A stretch of 64,000 nucleotides of DNA from Roseovarius sp. ZX-A-9 (GTDB lineage: Bacteria; Pseudomonadota; Alphaproteobacteria; Rhodobacterales; Rhodobacteraceae), in assembly GCF_028369135.1 (NCBI RefSeq), contig NZ_JAPWHW010000002.1, forward strand, positions 124,001 through 188,000. Direction: 5' to 3'. The notes beneath the pieces are model-generated. The model was not told the origin of the DNA. It worked only from the letters and a program-made list of their open reading frames with translations, and searched no databases. Below, piece after piece: positions 27,333 to 36,523 of the stretch. The position numbers and the translations under genes were made by a program. Every line of letters starts with the position of its first letter. Position 1 is the stretch's first letter.

Positions 27333-28114
27333 CAGATAATCGAGGCCCGAGAAGCAATACCGCCATCAACGGTGAAGATTGCTCCAGATGTATAACCTGA
27401 CCGCTCGGAGGCCAAAAAGGCCATGAGATCGGCGATTTCAGCCACCTTGGCAGGGCGCTTCAACGGATAGGTCGCCAGCAATTCCTCCCAACGAGACTCG
27501 TCACCGTACCAATCAACCGCGCGCCGCTTGAGGAGCGTGTAGATGCGGGTGGTATCGACCGGTCCCGGATTTACGCCAACAACCCGGATATTGTCGTCAA
27601 GGCTGCGACCGCCCAGGGCGCGGGTAAAGGCCATCAGGCTGGCGTTGCCGGTGGTCCCTGCAATGTAGTCGGCATCAAACCGTTCGCCGGCATTTCCGAT
27701 ATCGTTGATGATGACACCACCACCTGCCGCCTTCATGCGCTCGTAGTAGACCCGGCACATGTTGATATAGCCGAATACTTTGAGGTCCCAGTTTTGGCGC
27801 CATGTTGCATCGTCGGTGGAGAAAAGATTACCGCCGGGAATAACACCTGCATTGTTGATCAGGATATCCACATCGCCCACGGCATCGGCCAGATCCAGCG
27901 GGGCCTGACCACCCCCCAGATCCATCGGGTAAATCGAAACCTCAGCGCCATATGTTTTGCGCAGATGCGTGGCAACTCGGGTAAGATTGGCCTCGTTGCG
28001 CGCCGTCAGATGCAGAACGGCGCCTTCTTCGGCAAAAACTTCTGCCACACCCTCACCGATCCCCTGCGAGGCCCCGGTGATCAATACGCGCTTGCCCGTT
28101 AATCTCAGATCCAT
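27332..28114 (-). CDS. SDR-family protein with non-canonical active site
   Basis: 260 residues. The NAD(P) motif TGASQGIGEGVA and NNAG are intact. The usual catalytic Ser region reads INDIGNAGERFD and the Tyr region reads YIAGTTGNAS, so the Lys of YxxxK is missing and the Ser is doubtful. This is seen in some SDR branches, so the protein may still be active with a different mechanism, or act as a lyase or isomerase. It is the first gene of the minus operon, divergent from the GntR gene. Confidence 0.85.
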   Translation of the reverse strand: MDLRLTGKRVLITGASQGIGEGVAEVFAEEGAVLHLTARNEANLTRVATHLRKTYGAEVSIYPMDLGGGQAPLDLADAVGDVDILINNAGVIPGGNLFSTDDATWRQNWDLKVFGYINMCRVYYERMKAAGGGVIINDIGNAGERFDADYIAGTTGNASLMAFTRALGGRSLDDNIRVVGVNPGPVDTTRIYTLLKRRAVDWYGDESRWEELLATYPLKRPAKVAEIADLMAFLASERSGYTSGAIFTVDGGIASRASII

Positions 28115-28217
28115 AATCGACGCCTCTCAACTCTAGAATATCGAATGCCCGGCGCATGGAGCCTGATGTCTGTTGGACACCCGTGATGGCCAGATCTCTC
28201 GAATCAGGCTAGCATTA

Positions 28218-28236
28218 TGTATGCGAGATGCATACA
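28218..28236. promoter_or_regulatory. GntR-type operator (perfect inverted repeat)
   Basis: TGTATGC-GAGAT-GCATACA, 7-bp perfect arms with a 5-bp spacer, lies midway between the divergent SDR and GntR starts. FadR/FCD-type GntR regulators commonly bind repeats of this TGTATnC...GnATACA type. It is the likely site for control of both the nine-gene operon and the regulator itself. Confidence 0.65.
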
Positions 28237-28261
28237 AAAATGTTGAGGTGAAACGTTCGTT

Positions 28262-28276
28262 GCTTAAATTTTAAGC
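28262..28276. promoter_or_regulatory. Second palindrome upstream of the GntR gene
   Basis: GCTTAAA-T-TTTAAGC is a perfect 7-bp inverted repeat ending 27 bp before the GntR start. It could be a second operator or a hairpin in the leader. Confidence 0.4.
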
Positions 28277-28302
28277 ATTATAGGAATAAGGATTTGAATA
28301 TA

Positions 28303-29004
28303 ATGATAAAAAATAATGCCGCATCGCAGGGTTCTTTTGAAGAAAAGACGGAAAACCCAAAACTCACCCAAACCGAACGCATCATCCAGGCCCTGGAAGC
28401 AGAGATTCTCAACGGCGATATTGCCCCCGGTCAGCGGCTCGATGAGGTGACGCTGAGCGAGCGTTTTGCCGTGTCGCGCACCCCCGTCCGTGAGGCGCTA
28501 CGTGCACTGGCCACCACGGGGCTGGTCGTGTTAAAGCCAAGGATCGGTGCCGTTGTGGCGCGCCCGACTGTCAGCGAGGTGATGGAAATATTCGAACTGG
28601 TCGGTGAGCTGGAGGCCGTCGCCTCGCGCCTCGCCTGCGAGCGGATGACCGATTTTCACGCCGACCAGATCGCAGGCGCCTATCAGGCTTGCTGCGAGGC
28701 GGCGAACAGCAATGATGCCGCACTGTATATGGACCGCAACGACGCCTTTCATCATGCCATTCATGTTGCCGCAGACAATCGCGCGCTCGCCGATCAAATT
28801 ACGCAGCTTGGCAAACGCCTGACCCCTTACAGGCGTTTCATCACCTTCCGACCCGACCGTCGGGAAACTGCAGAGAAAGAGCATGAAGCACTGGCCCTTG
28901 CTCTGAAAAATCGCGACGGAAAAGCGGCCGCACAAGCCATGAATGATCATGTTCGGATGCTCGCTGACGATGCACTTATCCTGGCACGGAGCTTGAAACT
29001 ATGA
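28303..29004 (+). CDS. GntR-family regulator, FCD (FadR) type
   Basis: An N-terminal winged helix-turn-helix (about 22-90; GQRLDEVTLSERFAVSRTPV then REALRAL) and a C-terminal FCD ligand domain with metal-ligand His/Asp positions (for example DRNDAFHHAIH). About 233 residues. The ATG at 28303 follows an AAGGAT ribosome site. It overlaps the maleate-isomerase-like gene by four bases and probably controls the divergent operon through the palindrome at 28218. Confidence 0.88.
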   Translation: MIKNNAASQGSFEEKTENPKLTQTERIIQALEAEILNGDIAPGQRLDEVTLSERFAVSRTPVREALRALATTGLVVLKPRIGAVVARPTVSEVMEIFELVGELEAVASRLACERMTDFHADQIAGAYQACCEAANSNDAALYMDRNDAFHHAIHVAADNRALADQITQLGKRLTPYRRFITFRPDRRETAEKEHEALALALKNRDGKAAAQAMNDHVRMLADDALILARSLKL

Positions 29005-29768
29005 CGAACGACCACCACCCCGCTCGACGCGTCGGCATGTTGGTGCCGTCTTCGAACACGGTACTGGAGCCCTACACCTCGGCGATGTTCGCCACCTTCG
29101 GAGAAGATGCCTCGGTGCATTTCAATCGCTTCCGCGTGGTCGAAATCTCGAACTCGGGAGCTTCGCGTGACCAATTCCAATTGGAAACCATCCTCGAAGC
29201 TGCCGATCGTCTGGCCGAGGCGAATCCGCACTGCATTGCGTGGTGTGGCACGGCCGCCTCTTGGCTGGGACTCGAACAGGATCGGGCGCTCTGCCGCGCC
29301 ATCACGGAACGCACCGGCATCCCGGCCACCTCGTCCATGCTCGCCTATGATGCGTATTTCAGCCATTTCGGTGTCAAACGGTTAGCATTTGTCACCCCAT
29401 ATTTAAGCGAAATACAGTCAACGATCGTCGCGAATTTCGAAAAGCAAGGATACCAGATCAGCGCTGAACGGCACCTCAAGGATCAAGGAAACTTCTCCTA
29501 TGGCTGCTATCCGCCCGAGCGCATAGCCGATATGATCCGCGACGTGGCACCATCGCAACCTGATGCAATCGCGATTATCTGCACCAATTTCCGCGGAGCA
29601 CCAGTGGCCGCGGCGCTAGAGGTCGAGCTGGGTGTTACGATACTCGATTCCGTTTCCATTACCGCAGCACACGCGATGCGCCTGGCGAGTCTTGATCCGG
29701 GGCGCATTTCGAATTGGGGTCGGGTTTTCAAAGACTTCGCTACGATGCCTCTCGATCAAACGGCATAG
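29001..29768 (+). CDS. Maleate isomerase / Asp-Glu racemase superfamily enzyme
   Basis: 255 residues. The PSSNTVLEPYT start is the signature of maleate cis-trans isomerase and arylmalonate decarboxylase-type enzymes. The two catalytic Cys lie in WCGTAASWLG and IICTNFRG. It probably isomerises or decarboxylates a dicarboxylate intermediate. Its linkage to the GntR gene suggests it finishes the pathway of the divergent operon, where oxidase and aldehyde dehydrogenase would produce acids. Confidence 0.83.
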   Translation: MTNDHHPARRVGMLVPSSNTVLEPYTSAMFATFGEDASVHFNRFRVVEISNSGASRDQFQLETILEAADRLAEANPHCIAWCGTAASWLGLEQDRALCRAITERTGIPATSSMLAYDAYFSHFGVKRLAFVTPYLSEIQSTIVANFEKQGYQISAERHLKDQGNFSYGCYPPERIADMIRDVAPSQPDAIAIICTNFRGAPVAAALEVELGVTILDSVSITAAHAMRLASLDPGRISNWGRVFKDFATMPLDQTA

Positions 29769-30387
29769 TGAACCAGAACGTGCTGTCTGGAAATTGATGG
29801 CGTCCACATATTGCGAGTGAGAATTGGGCAGGGAAACAGAAGGGGTATGGCCCCTAACCCTTCAACGGCAGAGGTCTCGCAGGGTTCGCCGGCCACAAAC
29901 TTTGCGGGGAATTTCCATTGTTTCCAAAATAGCCACAATTCTTACGTATTGTGGACAATTACGTATGAAAGACAAAGACTGAGCAATAAGATCATAGGGC
30001 TTGGTCGATGACTGAACTGAACACGTACCTGATGAGGAATTCCGAAATTTTGGCTGCAACAAAATGTGCAGCCAATTCTGAAAGTGATCCTTATCAATCC
30101 CCGGCATTTTGTCTCCGTCTTCTTCTGAGGATTTAGTAGACGCGCAATGCGCAACGATACCGACCTCTAGGGTGGCGGCCAGGCAACAAGCTTTGAGGCA
30201 GTCTCCGATATGTACAAACCTGTGTAACGTCGGTTTGGCAGAATTGGACGCGAGCCCGCACCGAAAGGACACGATCAAAGTTGTCCGCTCATCTCCTAAG
30301 TAATCGTTTCGACGTATATTTCCGTGCTTCTCCCCGAACACAGAAAATATGTATTGGCCGTTTGCTGCGGTTGCCATTGCTGTCAGC
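29769..30387. other. Gene-poor stretch
   Basis: No frame here looks like a known protein. The longest (minus, 29862-30407) has no recognisable motif and mixed composition. No RNA gene or repeat was seen. Confidence 0.4.
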
Positions 30388-30554
30388 TTAGACGGGCACG
30401 AACTCAATAGCGGTCACCTCGTCGACCGGATTTCCTTGAGCGATATCGAGGCGCGCACAGGCCATCAGCGTCAGCCCGAGTTCACCTATGTAGGTCTTCA
30501 CCAGGCAAAGAACTCGTCAAGTTCGGCGAAGGGACTAGGCCCTGTATCGCTCAT
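30388..30554 (-). pseudogene. Frameshifted small gene remnant
   Basis: Minus-strand ATG at 30554 reads MSDTGPSPFAELDEFFAW and then hits TGA. A shifted frame continues VKTYIGELGLTLMACARLDI and ends in TAIEFVPV at a stop at 30388. Both pieces look protein-like and meet exactly at the frame change. The family was not recognised. The rest up to 30736 shows nothing clear. Confidence 0.3.
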
Positions 30555-30736
30555 GATCGAAGCCGAACTGGCCAGATCGAGGAGTCATCCTGTCGGCTAC
30601 TGGCAAACCTCCGCTGCTGACAACAGCGTATTGCCGGGGTCATTTGCGAAACTGGCGTCGAACCTTCTCTACCGACCAAGCCATTGCCTTTCGAAATTCA
30701 ACATAAAATCCGCTGCTGTGAACGCCGGTTGAACAC

Positions 30737-32680
30737 TCAAGAGGCGACCGCTTCCGCATTCTCGGGCATTTTCGTTTCGCCATTCCGGCGGGGTGTGCGG
30801 AGCAAACGCAGGCCATTGAGCACAACCAGAACCGTCCCCCCTTCGTGGCCGATCACTGCCAAAGGTAAGGGCAGATCGAAGAACAGCCCGCCCGTGACGA
30901 GTATGATCATGGCGCCCATGGCAAAGATAAGGTTCTGACGGATGATCGAAGCGGTCCGGCGCGCCAGCCTGTGCGCCTCCGCAAGCTGCCCCATATCTTC
31001 CGACAAGAGCGCGACGTCGGCGGCCTGAAGGGCGACTTCCGACCCCGCCGCGCCCATCGCAATTCCCACATCGGCCCGCGCGAGCGCTGCCGCGTCATTG
31101 ACGCCATCTCCGACAAAGGCGATCCTGCCCTCGGCCGCCAGCGTGCCGATCATGCGAAGCTTGTCCTCGGGGAGCATGTCGGCATGGATTTCATCGGGCT
31201 GGAGGCCGAGTTCGCGACCTATCCGCAAGGCGACCGGCTTTCTATCGCCGGTCATCATGAGGATTTTCGTAACGCCGCTCTCGCGGAGCGCCGCCAGCGC
31301 CGGTCTGGAACTCGGGCGGGTCTGATCCGCGAGGCTGACGGCACCGAGAAGCCGGGCACCCCGGCCAAAATAAATGACCGTCTGGGTGTCCTCGGCTAGC
31401 ACCGTCAGGGACGCATGTTCGATCCCTGCCCCCATCCGTGCCGCCATGCGTGGATTGCCAGCCCACAGTTTTTCACCTGCCCTGTCGCCGGTGATACCCT
31501 CGCTCGGCAGCGTGACGACATTCTCCACCTCGGCGGGTGTGATCCCGCGATCAGCCGCTTCCTGCCGGATCGCCGCGCCGCTGTGGTGTTCCGAATTGGC
31601 TTCGAGGCCGGCCAGAAGGAACAGGAATTCTTCCTCGTTACCGTCAAGCGCAACAACTTTGGTGACCGATGCCTTGCCAGTCGTCAGCGTGCCCGTCTTG
31701 TCGAAGGCAAAGGAATTGACCGCCGCGAGCGTTTCGAGCGCAGCCCCGCCCTTGAACAGTACGCCCCCGCGCGCTGCGGCCGAGAGTGCAGACAGGATTG
31801 CGGCGGGAACCGAAATCACGATGGCGCAGGGGCTTGCCGCAACCAGCAGCACTGCCGCGCGATAGAGCGCCTCGTGCCATTCATTCTCAAGCCAGATGAA
31901 GGCGGCGAAGGCGAGGATGGCACCAAGCAGAACCGCAACTGTATACCGCTGTCCGAACCATTCGCTGAAACGTTCAGACGGCGCCTTTTCCGCCTGCGCT
32001 TCGGTGACCAGCGCGATCATGCGCGCGACGGTGCTTTCCTCGACCGTTTTCGTGACCGCGACTTCCAGCACTCCGTCGAGGTTGACCGTCGCCTCGAACA
32101 CCTTTGCGCCCTGCTGCTTGCTGACGGGCATGGATTCACCCGTGATATTCGCCTCGTCCAGCGCACCACGGCCGGTGGTGATCACCCCGTCGGTGGGCAC
32201 GCGCGCACCCGGCCGCAGAACAAAGATGTCATCGACCTTCAGCTCGGCGGCTGGAATTTCCATGACCCTGCCGTCGGGTGCCTTTCGCAAGGCGGTCTCG
32301 GGGCGCAGCGCCATCAGGGCCTCGACAGCCCGCCGCGCGCGTCCGAGTGCGCGTTCTTCCAGGGTTGTCGAAACGCTGAACAACGTCAGCAACACCGCAC
32401 CCTCAAAGGGTGCGCCAACGGCTGCGGCCGCAATGGCCGCGACAACCATCAGCAGATCAATATCCAGAATGCGGTCTTGCCACAGGGTCACAAGCGCCCG
32501 CCAAGTCGCAGGCACCCCCCCGGCCAGATACACGAGCAGCAGACCCACCATGGAAGTGCGTTGGGCTGCAATGTCCCGCAGTGGCCAGAGAGCGAGCGCA
32601 GCCAGGAGCATCCCGAGGAGCGTCAGGCCCGTCAACACCAGGGCACGATCTGCAGCAAAAAGCTTTTTCACGATATCCAC
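30737..32680 (-). CDS. P1B-4-type heavy-metal-exporting ATPase
   Basis: 647 residues. The core has the TGES motif (ANITGESMP), the phosphorylation site DKTGTLT, GDGVNDAAAL, and the metal motif SPC in transmembrane helix 6 (VAASPCAIVIS). Helix 8 carries HEGGT (LAVIGHEGGTVLVVLNGLRL). SPC plus HEGGT is the mark of P1B-4 ATPases (CoaT/CtpD type), reported to export Co, Zn or Fe(II). There is no N-terminal metal-binding domain, as usual for this group. It follows the ApbE gene by 46 bp in the same orientation, so it is probably part of the flavin redox operon, linking metal export with reduction. Confidence 0.88.
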   Translation of the reverse strand: MDIVKKLFAADRALVLTGLTLLGMLLAALALWPLRDIAAQRTSMVGLLLVYLAGGVPATWRALVTLWQDRILDIDLLMVVAAIAAAAVGAPFEGAVLLTLFSVSTTLEERALGRARRAVEALMALRPETALRKAPDGRVMEIPAAELKVDDIFVLRPGARVPTDGVITTGRGALDEANITGESMPVSKQQGAKVFEATVNLDGVLEVAVTKTVEESTVARMIALVTEAQAEKAPSERFSEWFGQRYTVAVLLGAILAFAAFIWLENEWHEALYRAAVLLVAASPCAIVISVPAAILSALSAAARGGVLFKGGAALETLAAVNSFAFDKTGTLTTGKASVTKVVALDGNEEEFLFLLAGLEANSEHHSGAAIRQEAADRGITPAEVENVVTLPSEGITGDRAGEKLWAGNPRMAARMGAGIEHASLTVLAEDTQTVIYFGRGARLLGAVSLADQTRPSSRPALAALRESGVTKILMMTGDRKPVALRIGRELGLQPDEIHADMLPEDKLRMIGTLAAEGRIAFVGDGVNDAAALARADVGIAMGAAGSEVALQAADVALLSEDMGQLAEAHRLARRTASIIRQNLIFAMGAMIILVTGGLFFDLPLPLAVIGHEGGTVLVVLNGLRLLRTPRRNGETKMPENAEAVAS

Positions 32681-32726
32681 CCGGATGCTAGAACAGGAAT
32701 GTAAGACTCAGCTATCATGATCTGTC

Positions 32727-33815
32727 CTACGGTTGCCAGTAAACGCTGTCGCGCGGGTTGCGCAGCCATCCGCACCGCAAAACCCTACCGAACGCGCGAT
32801 CTTTAAGCGACCGGTCCGGATTGTTTCCTTGCGGCTCGTCCCCCTCTGCCGAGGCGATTGCCGCTGGCTCTTCGGCAAAAAGCCGTCCGAATCCCACGCT
32901 CCTTGTGCTGTGGTCATCATCACGCAGCAGGAACAGGGCGTCGAGCCCGCGTCTTCTTGCGAGCGCCGCGCCCGCATCGGCGCCGAGAACCATGAGGGCC
33001 GTCGCCCAAGCATCGGCCTCGGCACAGGTACGGGCCACGACGGTGACAGAGGCCGGCGAAGCGATCAGCGGCGCGCCGAGCCTCGGGTCCATCGAGTGCG
33101 CAAGGCGTCGTCCCTGCACCTCGACCCAGTGGCGGTAATCGCCAGAGGTCGCGACGGCAGCGTCCTGCAGCGCGAGAATCGAATGGGGAGCCCGACGCTC
33201 CGGGTCCGGCGCTTCGACCGCGATGGTCCATGCCTTTCCGTCCGGCCGAAGGCCGAGCGCGCGCATTTCACCGTCGATGCCGACGAGACCATTGTCGATC
33301 CCGTGGTTGCGCAATGTCTCGGCCAGCCGGTCCACCCCATAGCCCTTGGCGATGCCGTTGAGATCAAGCGCGATGGGCGCGGACTTGCGCACTTGGTCGC
33401 CACAGATCTCCAGCACCTCATGCGCAGGGCGGCGCGGCGCGACCATCGCGGCACGGATGCCATCAGGCGCGGCGGCCTCCGGCCCGAAGCCCCAGGCCAT
33501 CACCGCGTCCCCCATGCCGACATCAAAGGCCCCGCACGAGGCGCGCCCGATCTCGAGGCCCAGACGCAGGACGTGTCCAAGGTGCTCGGGCACCGCCACC
33601 CATTGGCCCACCCGCGCCGCGTTGATCTGCATCAGGTCGCTGTCGGGCTTCCAGGTCGACATCTGTCCGTCCACTTCGTCCACGGCCGCTTGCAGCGCCG
33701 CGCGGATCGGATCAGAGTTGACACCCGGCTCCGCGAAGAACAGTGCCGACCAGCGCGTGCCCATCGTCGAGCCGTTCAGAGCGATGCGCACACTCTCAGT
33801 AGACATCTTCGACAT
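32727..33815 (-). CDS. apbE: ApbE-family FAD:protein FMN transferase
   Basis: 362 residues. ApbE transfers FMN from FAD to a Ser/Thr of exported proteins. Conserved blocks are STMGTRWSALF, FDVGMG, ALDLNGIAKGYGVD, the G-D motif in VGIDGEMRALG, and MDPRLGAP near the metal/FAD site. It lacks an obvious signal peptide or lipobox, so its export, if any, is unclear. The likely substrate, the DUF2271 protein with a flavinylation motif, is encoded in the same operon. The start overlaps the end of the reductase gene by 20 bp. Confidence 0.9.
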   Translation of the reverse strand: MSKMSTESVRIALNGSTMGTRWSALFFAEPGVNSDPIRAALQAAVDEVDGQMSTWKPDSDLMQINAARVGQWVAVPEHLGHVLRLGLEIGRASCGAFDVGMGDAVMAWGFGPEAAAPDGIRAAMVAPRRPAHEVLEICGDQVRKSAPIALDLNGIAKGYGVDRLAETLRNHGIDNGLVGIDGEMRALGLRPDGKAWTIAVEAPDPERRAPHSILALQDAAVATSGDYRHWVEVQGRRLAHSMDPRLGAPLIASPASVTVVARTCAEADAWATALMVLGADAGAALARRRGLDALFLLRDDDHSTRSVGFGRLFAEEPAAIASAEGDEPQGNNPDRSLKDRAFGRVLRCGWLRNPRDSVYWQP

Positions 33816-36003
33816 ACCGCCCCTCCGCCTTCAGAACTGCCGGCGTGAGCCCGGCCGGCGCGAGGATTTCGACCAACGCATCAGCCACGCCCGCCGCCAT
33901 GTCGCGTCCACCACAAACCATCACGCGAGCCCCGTTTCGGATAAGTTCCGCAACCTGAGTGGCCTCGCCCCGCAGAGCATCCTGTACGTAGTGCGGACGC
34001 GCCCCGCGCGAGACAGCGGTGAACAGCCGGGTCACCCGCCCTTCTTCCTTCCAGACGGGAAATTCCTCGCCGTAGAAGAAGTCACTGTCGGGGTCACGCA
34101 TGCCGAAGAACAGGTGTACCGGCCTGCCACTCCTGTTGCTGCGAATGAAGCCCGCAAGCGGCCCGATGCCGGTCCCTGCACCGATCAGGATCAGCGGCGC
34201 GCGGCTCCGTCCCGGACGAAAACCGGGGTTACGACGGAGGAAGCCGGTCACCGTGTCGCCCGGCTCCAGCGCCGTAAGCTGGCCCGAGCAGAGGCCACCG
34301 GCATGCTTTTTCACCACGATCTCGATGAAGCCGTCGCGGCTTCCTGAGGCGAGCGAGTAAAGCCGCGGGACGGCGCTGCCTTCGGGCAAAATTCCGATCA
34401 GGTCCCCGGCCAGGAAGCGCGCGAACCCTCCCCCGGTCAGCCGCTGCCAGAGCGAGACGCGCGGCAGGGCAAAACGTAGGATCGCGGTCGGGGCTTGCAC
34501 CTCGGCGCCATAGTCCCGGCGCGAGACCAGGGTCAGTGTCTGGCTTTTCGGAAGAACGGGCTGGTGCGACAGGTCAAGCTCGATGCCGAGAGCGTCTCCG
34601 AGCACACGACCCCAGCGCGCGAAATCCTGAGGCGACTGGCGGTCGATCATGTCGAGCGGCATGAGTTCGGGCCAGCCCTTCGCCGCAGCGACCTCGGCAA
34701 CGGTCCGGGCATAGCCGCAGTAGGCCGGAAAGCTGCGGTCGCCAAAGCCAAGCACCGCAAGCGGCGCGTCCGGCGTGTGTTCGAGGGCGTTCAGCCGGTC
34801 GAGGAACCCCTTGGCCGAGGTCGGTGCCGCGCCGTCGCCGTAGGTCGCGGCGAGCAGGATGATCCGTTGCGCCCGCGCATAGCGCTTCGGTGCGAAACCC
34901 GACATCGGGCCAACATGCACGCTCTGCCCGGCTTGCGACAGCGCTGCGTGCAGCGTTGCGGCGAAGCCCCAGGTGCTGCCGCCCTCGCTGCCGACAAGCA
35001 GGATCGTCTCGGCCCGGCTCGCTGGCTGATTGCCCCGGATGCGGGGCCGCCCGCGCCGTCCGGCGAGCCAGATCAGCACTCCCGTCGCGCCTATCACCGG
35101 CACGCCAAGCGCCATCAGTCCAAGCACAAGCCCCAGCATCGCCGCGCCCTGTCCGGTGTGTAGCATGTAGATGGTTTCCGATACGCGCTCCCACCCGGAC
35201 AGGTCAGCCCAAGCCAGCAACGCGCCGCTGCCTTGGTCGAGATAGCCTGTGCCCCCGTTTGTCTTGAGCGTGAAAACGTCGGCGGCATCGCTCGAATGAG
35301 GAAAGCTCAGCTCACGCAGCTCGGCCACGGGGGTATCGGTCAGGAGCGCCATCTGGTCGAAGGCCACGCCTGTCTGGCCGCTCACCTTCGCAGGGAAAGC
35401 TGGCGCTGCACCACCATCAGGGAGAAGATCGAAGGTCGAGGCCGTCATCCACAACGCCGTAGTGGACGACAGAACGAGACCGATCACAGCGATGCGGGCA
35501 ATCCCGACATGCAGTCGAGCGGCAAGCGGCCCCCGCTGAGGCGCGAACCAGCGTCGCCAGCCGCCGGCCCGCCGCACGATCAGCGCAGCACCGGACAGCG
35601 ACAGGACCAGCATCGCCAAAGCCCCCGTCGCCATGGCAATACGCCCCCCATCCCCGAGGAACAGCGAGCGATGCAGGTTGGTGAGCCAGCGGAGGGTCTG
35701 GTTCGGGTCGGCTGAGGCCACGCCCTCACCCGTCGCCGGATCGATCACGGCAGCGCCGGGCGTGCCTTGGTCGAACCAGTAGGCGGTGATCCGGCCCGAT
35801 GGAGACCGGCGGATCTGCTCGACGCCCGGATAGGCCGCCTGGATGCGGTCCGCGAGGGTGGCGATGCTCAGACCGGCTTCCACCTGCGGCGCGGCGAGTC
35901 GCTCGGCCGCAGGAAAGACCGATAGCGCCGCGCCGCTCATGCACAGGATGGTCACGAGAGCCAGTGCCAGAAGACCTGGCCAGCGATGGAGTGCCCGTAT
36001 CAT
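33796..36003 (-). CDS. PepSY-TM / flavodoxin / ferredoxin-reductase fusion (sulfite-reductase-flavoprotein-like)
   Basis: A 735-residue membrane flavoprotein. The N-terminal PepSY-associated membrane domain (about 1-340, several membrane segments, HRSLFLGDGG His near 115) is followed by a flavodoxin domain (ILLVGSEGGSTWGFA, then AATYGDGAAPTSAKG). A FAD/NADPH reductase domain (RLYSLASGS, IGAGTGIGPLAGFI, MVCGGRDMAAG, C-terminal EGRYVEDVY) completes it. It should carry electrons from cytosolic NADPH across the membrane to an extracytoplasmic acceptor. The ATG at 36003 is preferred over the GTG at 36018. The neighbours ApbE and DUF2271 support a flavin-transfer chain. Confidence 0.87.
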   Translation of the reverse strand: MIRALHRWPGLLALALVTILCMSGAALSVFPAAERLAAPQVEAGLSIATLADRIQAAYPGVEQIRRSPSGRITAYWFDQGTPGAAVIDPATGEGVASADPNQTLRWLTNLHRSLFLGDGGRIAMATGALAMLVLSLSGAALIVRRAGGWRRWFAPQRGPLAARLHVGIARIAVIGLVLSSTTALWMTASTFDLLPDGGAAPAFPAKVSGQTGVAFDQMALLTDTPVAELRELSFPHSSDAADVFTLKTNGGTGYLDQGSGALLAWADLSGWERVSETIYMLHTGQGAAMLGLVLGLMALGVPVIGATGVLIWLAGRRGRPRIRGNQPASRAETILLVGSEGGSTWGFAATLHAALSQAGQSVHVGPMSGFAPKRYARAQRIILLAATYGDGAAPTSAKGFLDRLNALEHTPDAPLAVLGFGDRSFPAYCGYARTVAEVAAAKGWPELMPLDMIDRQSPQDFARWGRVLGDALGIELDLSHQPVLPKSQTLTLVSRRDYGAEVQAPTAILRFALPRVSLWQRLTGGGFARFLAGDLIGILPEGSAVPRLYSLASGSRDGFIEIVVKKHAGGLCSGQLTALEPGDTVTGFLRRNPGFRPGRSRAPLILIGAGTGIGPLAGFIRSNRSGRPVHLFFGMRDPDSDFFYGEEFPVWKEEGRVTRLFTAVSRGARPHYVQDALRGEATQVAELIRNGARVMVCGGRDMAAGVADALVEILAPAGLTPAVLKAEGRYVEDVY

Positions 36004-36014
36004 GGCCTCTTTCC

Positions 36015-36485
36015 TCACATGTCGTAAGCGAAACTTGCGACGTAGCGGCGGCCGCGAACGGGCGTGCCGGCGCCATCGGTCGTCAGGGGCACCGCCACCT
36101 CGTTCGGACTGTCGCGCATGTCCTCGACGGCGGCGTCGATATGGAGCGTGTAACCCGCATCGAACAGCGCATCCGCAAGGTCGAGCGTGATCTCGAGCGT
36201 GCGGCCCGCGCCGACGCTGGCACCGGTGATGCCATTCACCTGCGCGGTGTCACCGCCCGTGGCGCGGTACCAGTCGCTCAGGTGCTCATAGTATTTGGAC
36301 TTTCCGCCAGCCATCCAGAGGCTGCCAACATAGGCGCCCGAGGCGTCGGTGACGTAGAGAGCGAGGTAAGCCCCGTCCCCGCCATAGTTGTTGAGGGTGG
36401 TCGTAAGCGTCACCGGCCGTGCCGTGGCGATGCCGGGGAACGTCAGCGCCGTGGTGAGCGCGAGCGTGGCGAATAGCGATTTCAT
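36015..36485 (-). CDS. DUF2271 exported protein with flavinylation motif
   Basis: 156 residues with a signal peptide (about 1-22) and the DUF2271 core VTLTTTLNNYGGDGAYLALYV plus YYEHLSDWYR. Residues 84-90 read NGITGAS, which matches the [DN]GxxGA[ST] consensus for covalent FMN attachment by ApbE, with Ser90 as expected acceptor. It is the first gene of the minus operon with the reductase, ApbE and the metal ATPase. It is probably a periplasmic flavin electron carrier. The motif match is direct; the modification is inferred. Confidence 0.82.
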   Translation of the reverse strand: MKSLFATLALTTALTFPGIATARPVTLTTTLNNYGGDGAYLALYVTDASGAYVGSLWMAGGKSKYYEHLSDWYRATGGDTAQVNGITGASVGAGRTLEITLDLADALFDAGYTLHIDAAVEDMRDSPNEVAVPLTTDGAGTPVRGRRYVASFAYDM

Positions 36486-36523
36486 CGGATGGATCCTTGT
36501 TCGAAGAGGTGCAGCGGAGCAGA

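Noticed and set aside
31415..32704. 429-codon plus-strand frame
   Set aside because: Antisense to the metal ATPase, which carries the phosphorylation and metal motifs.
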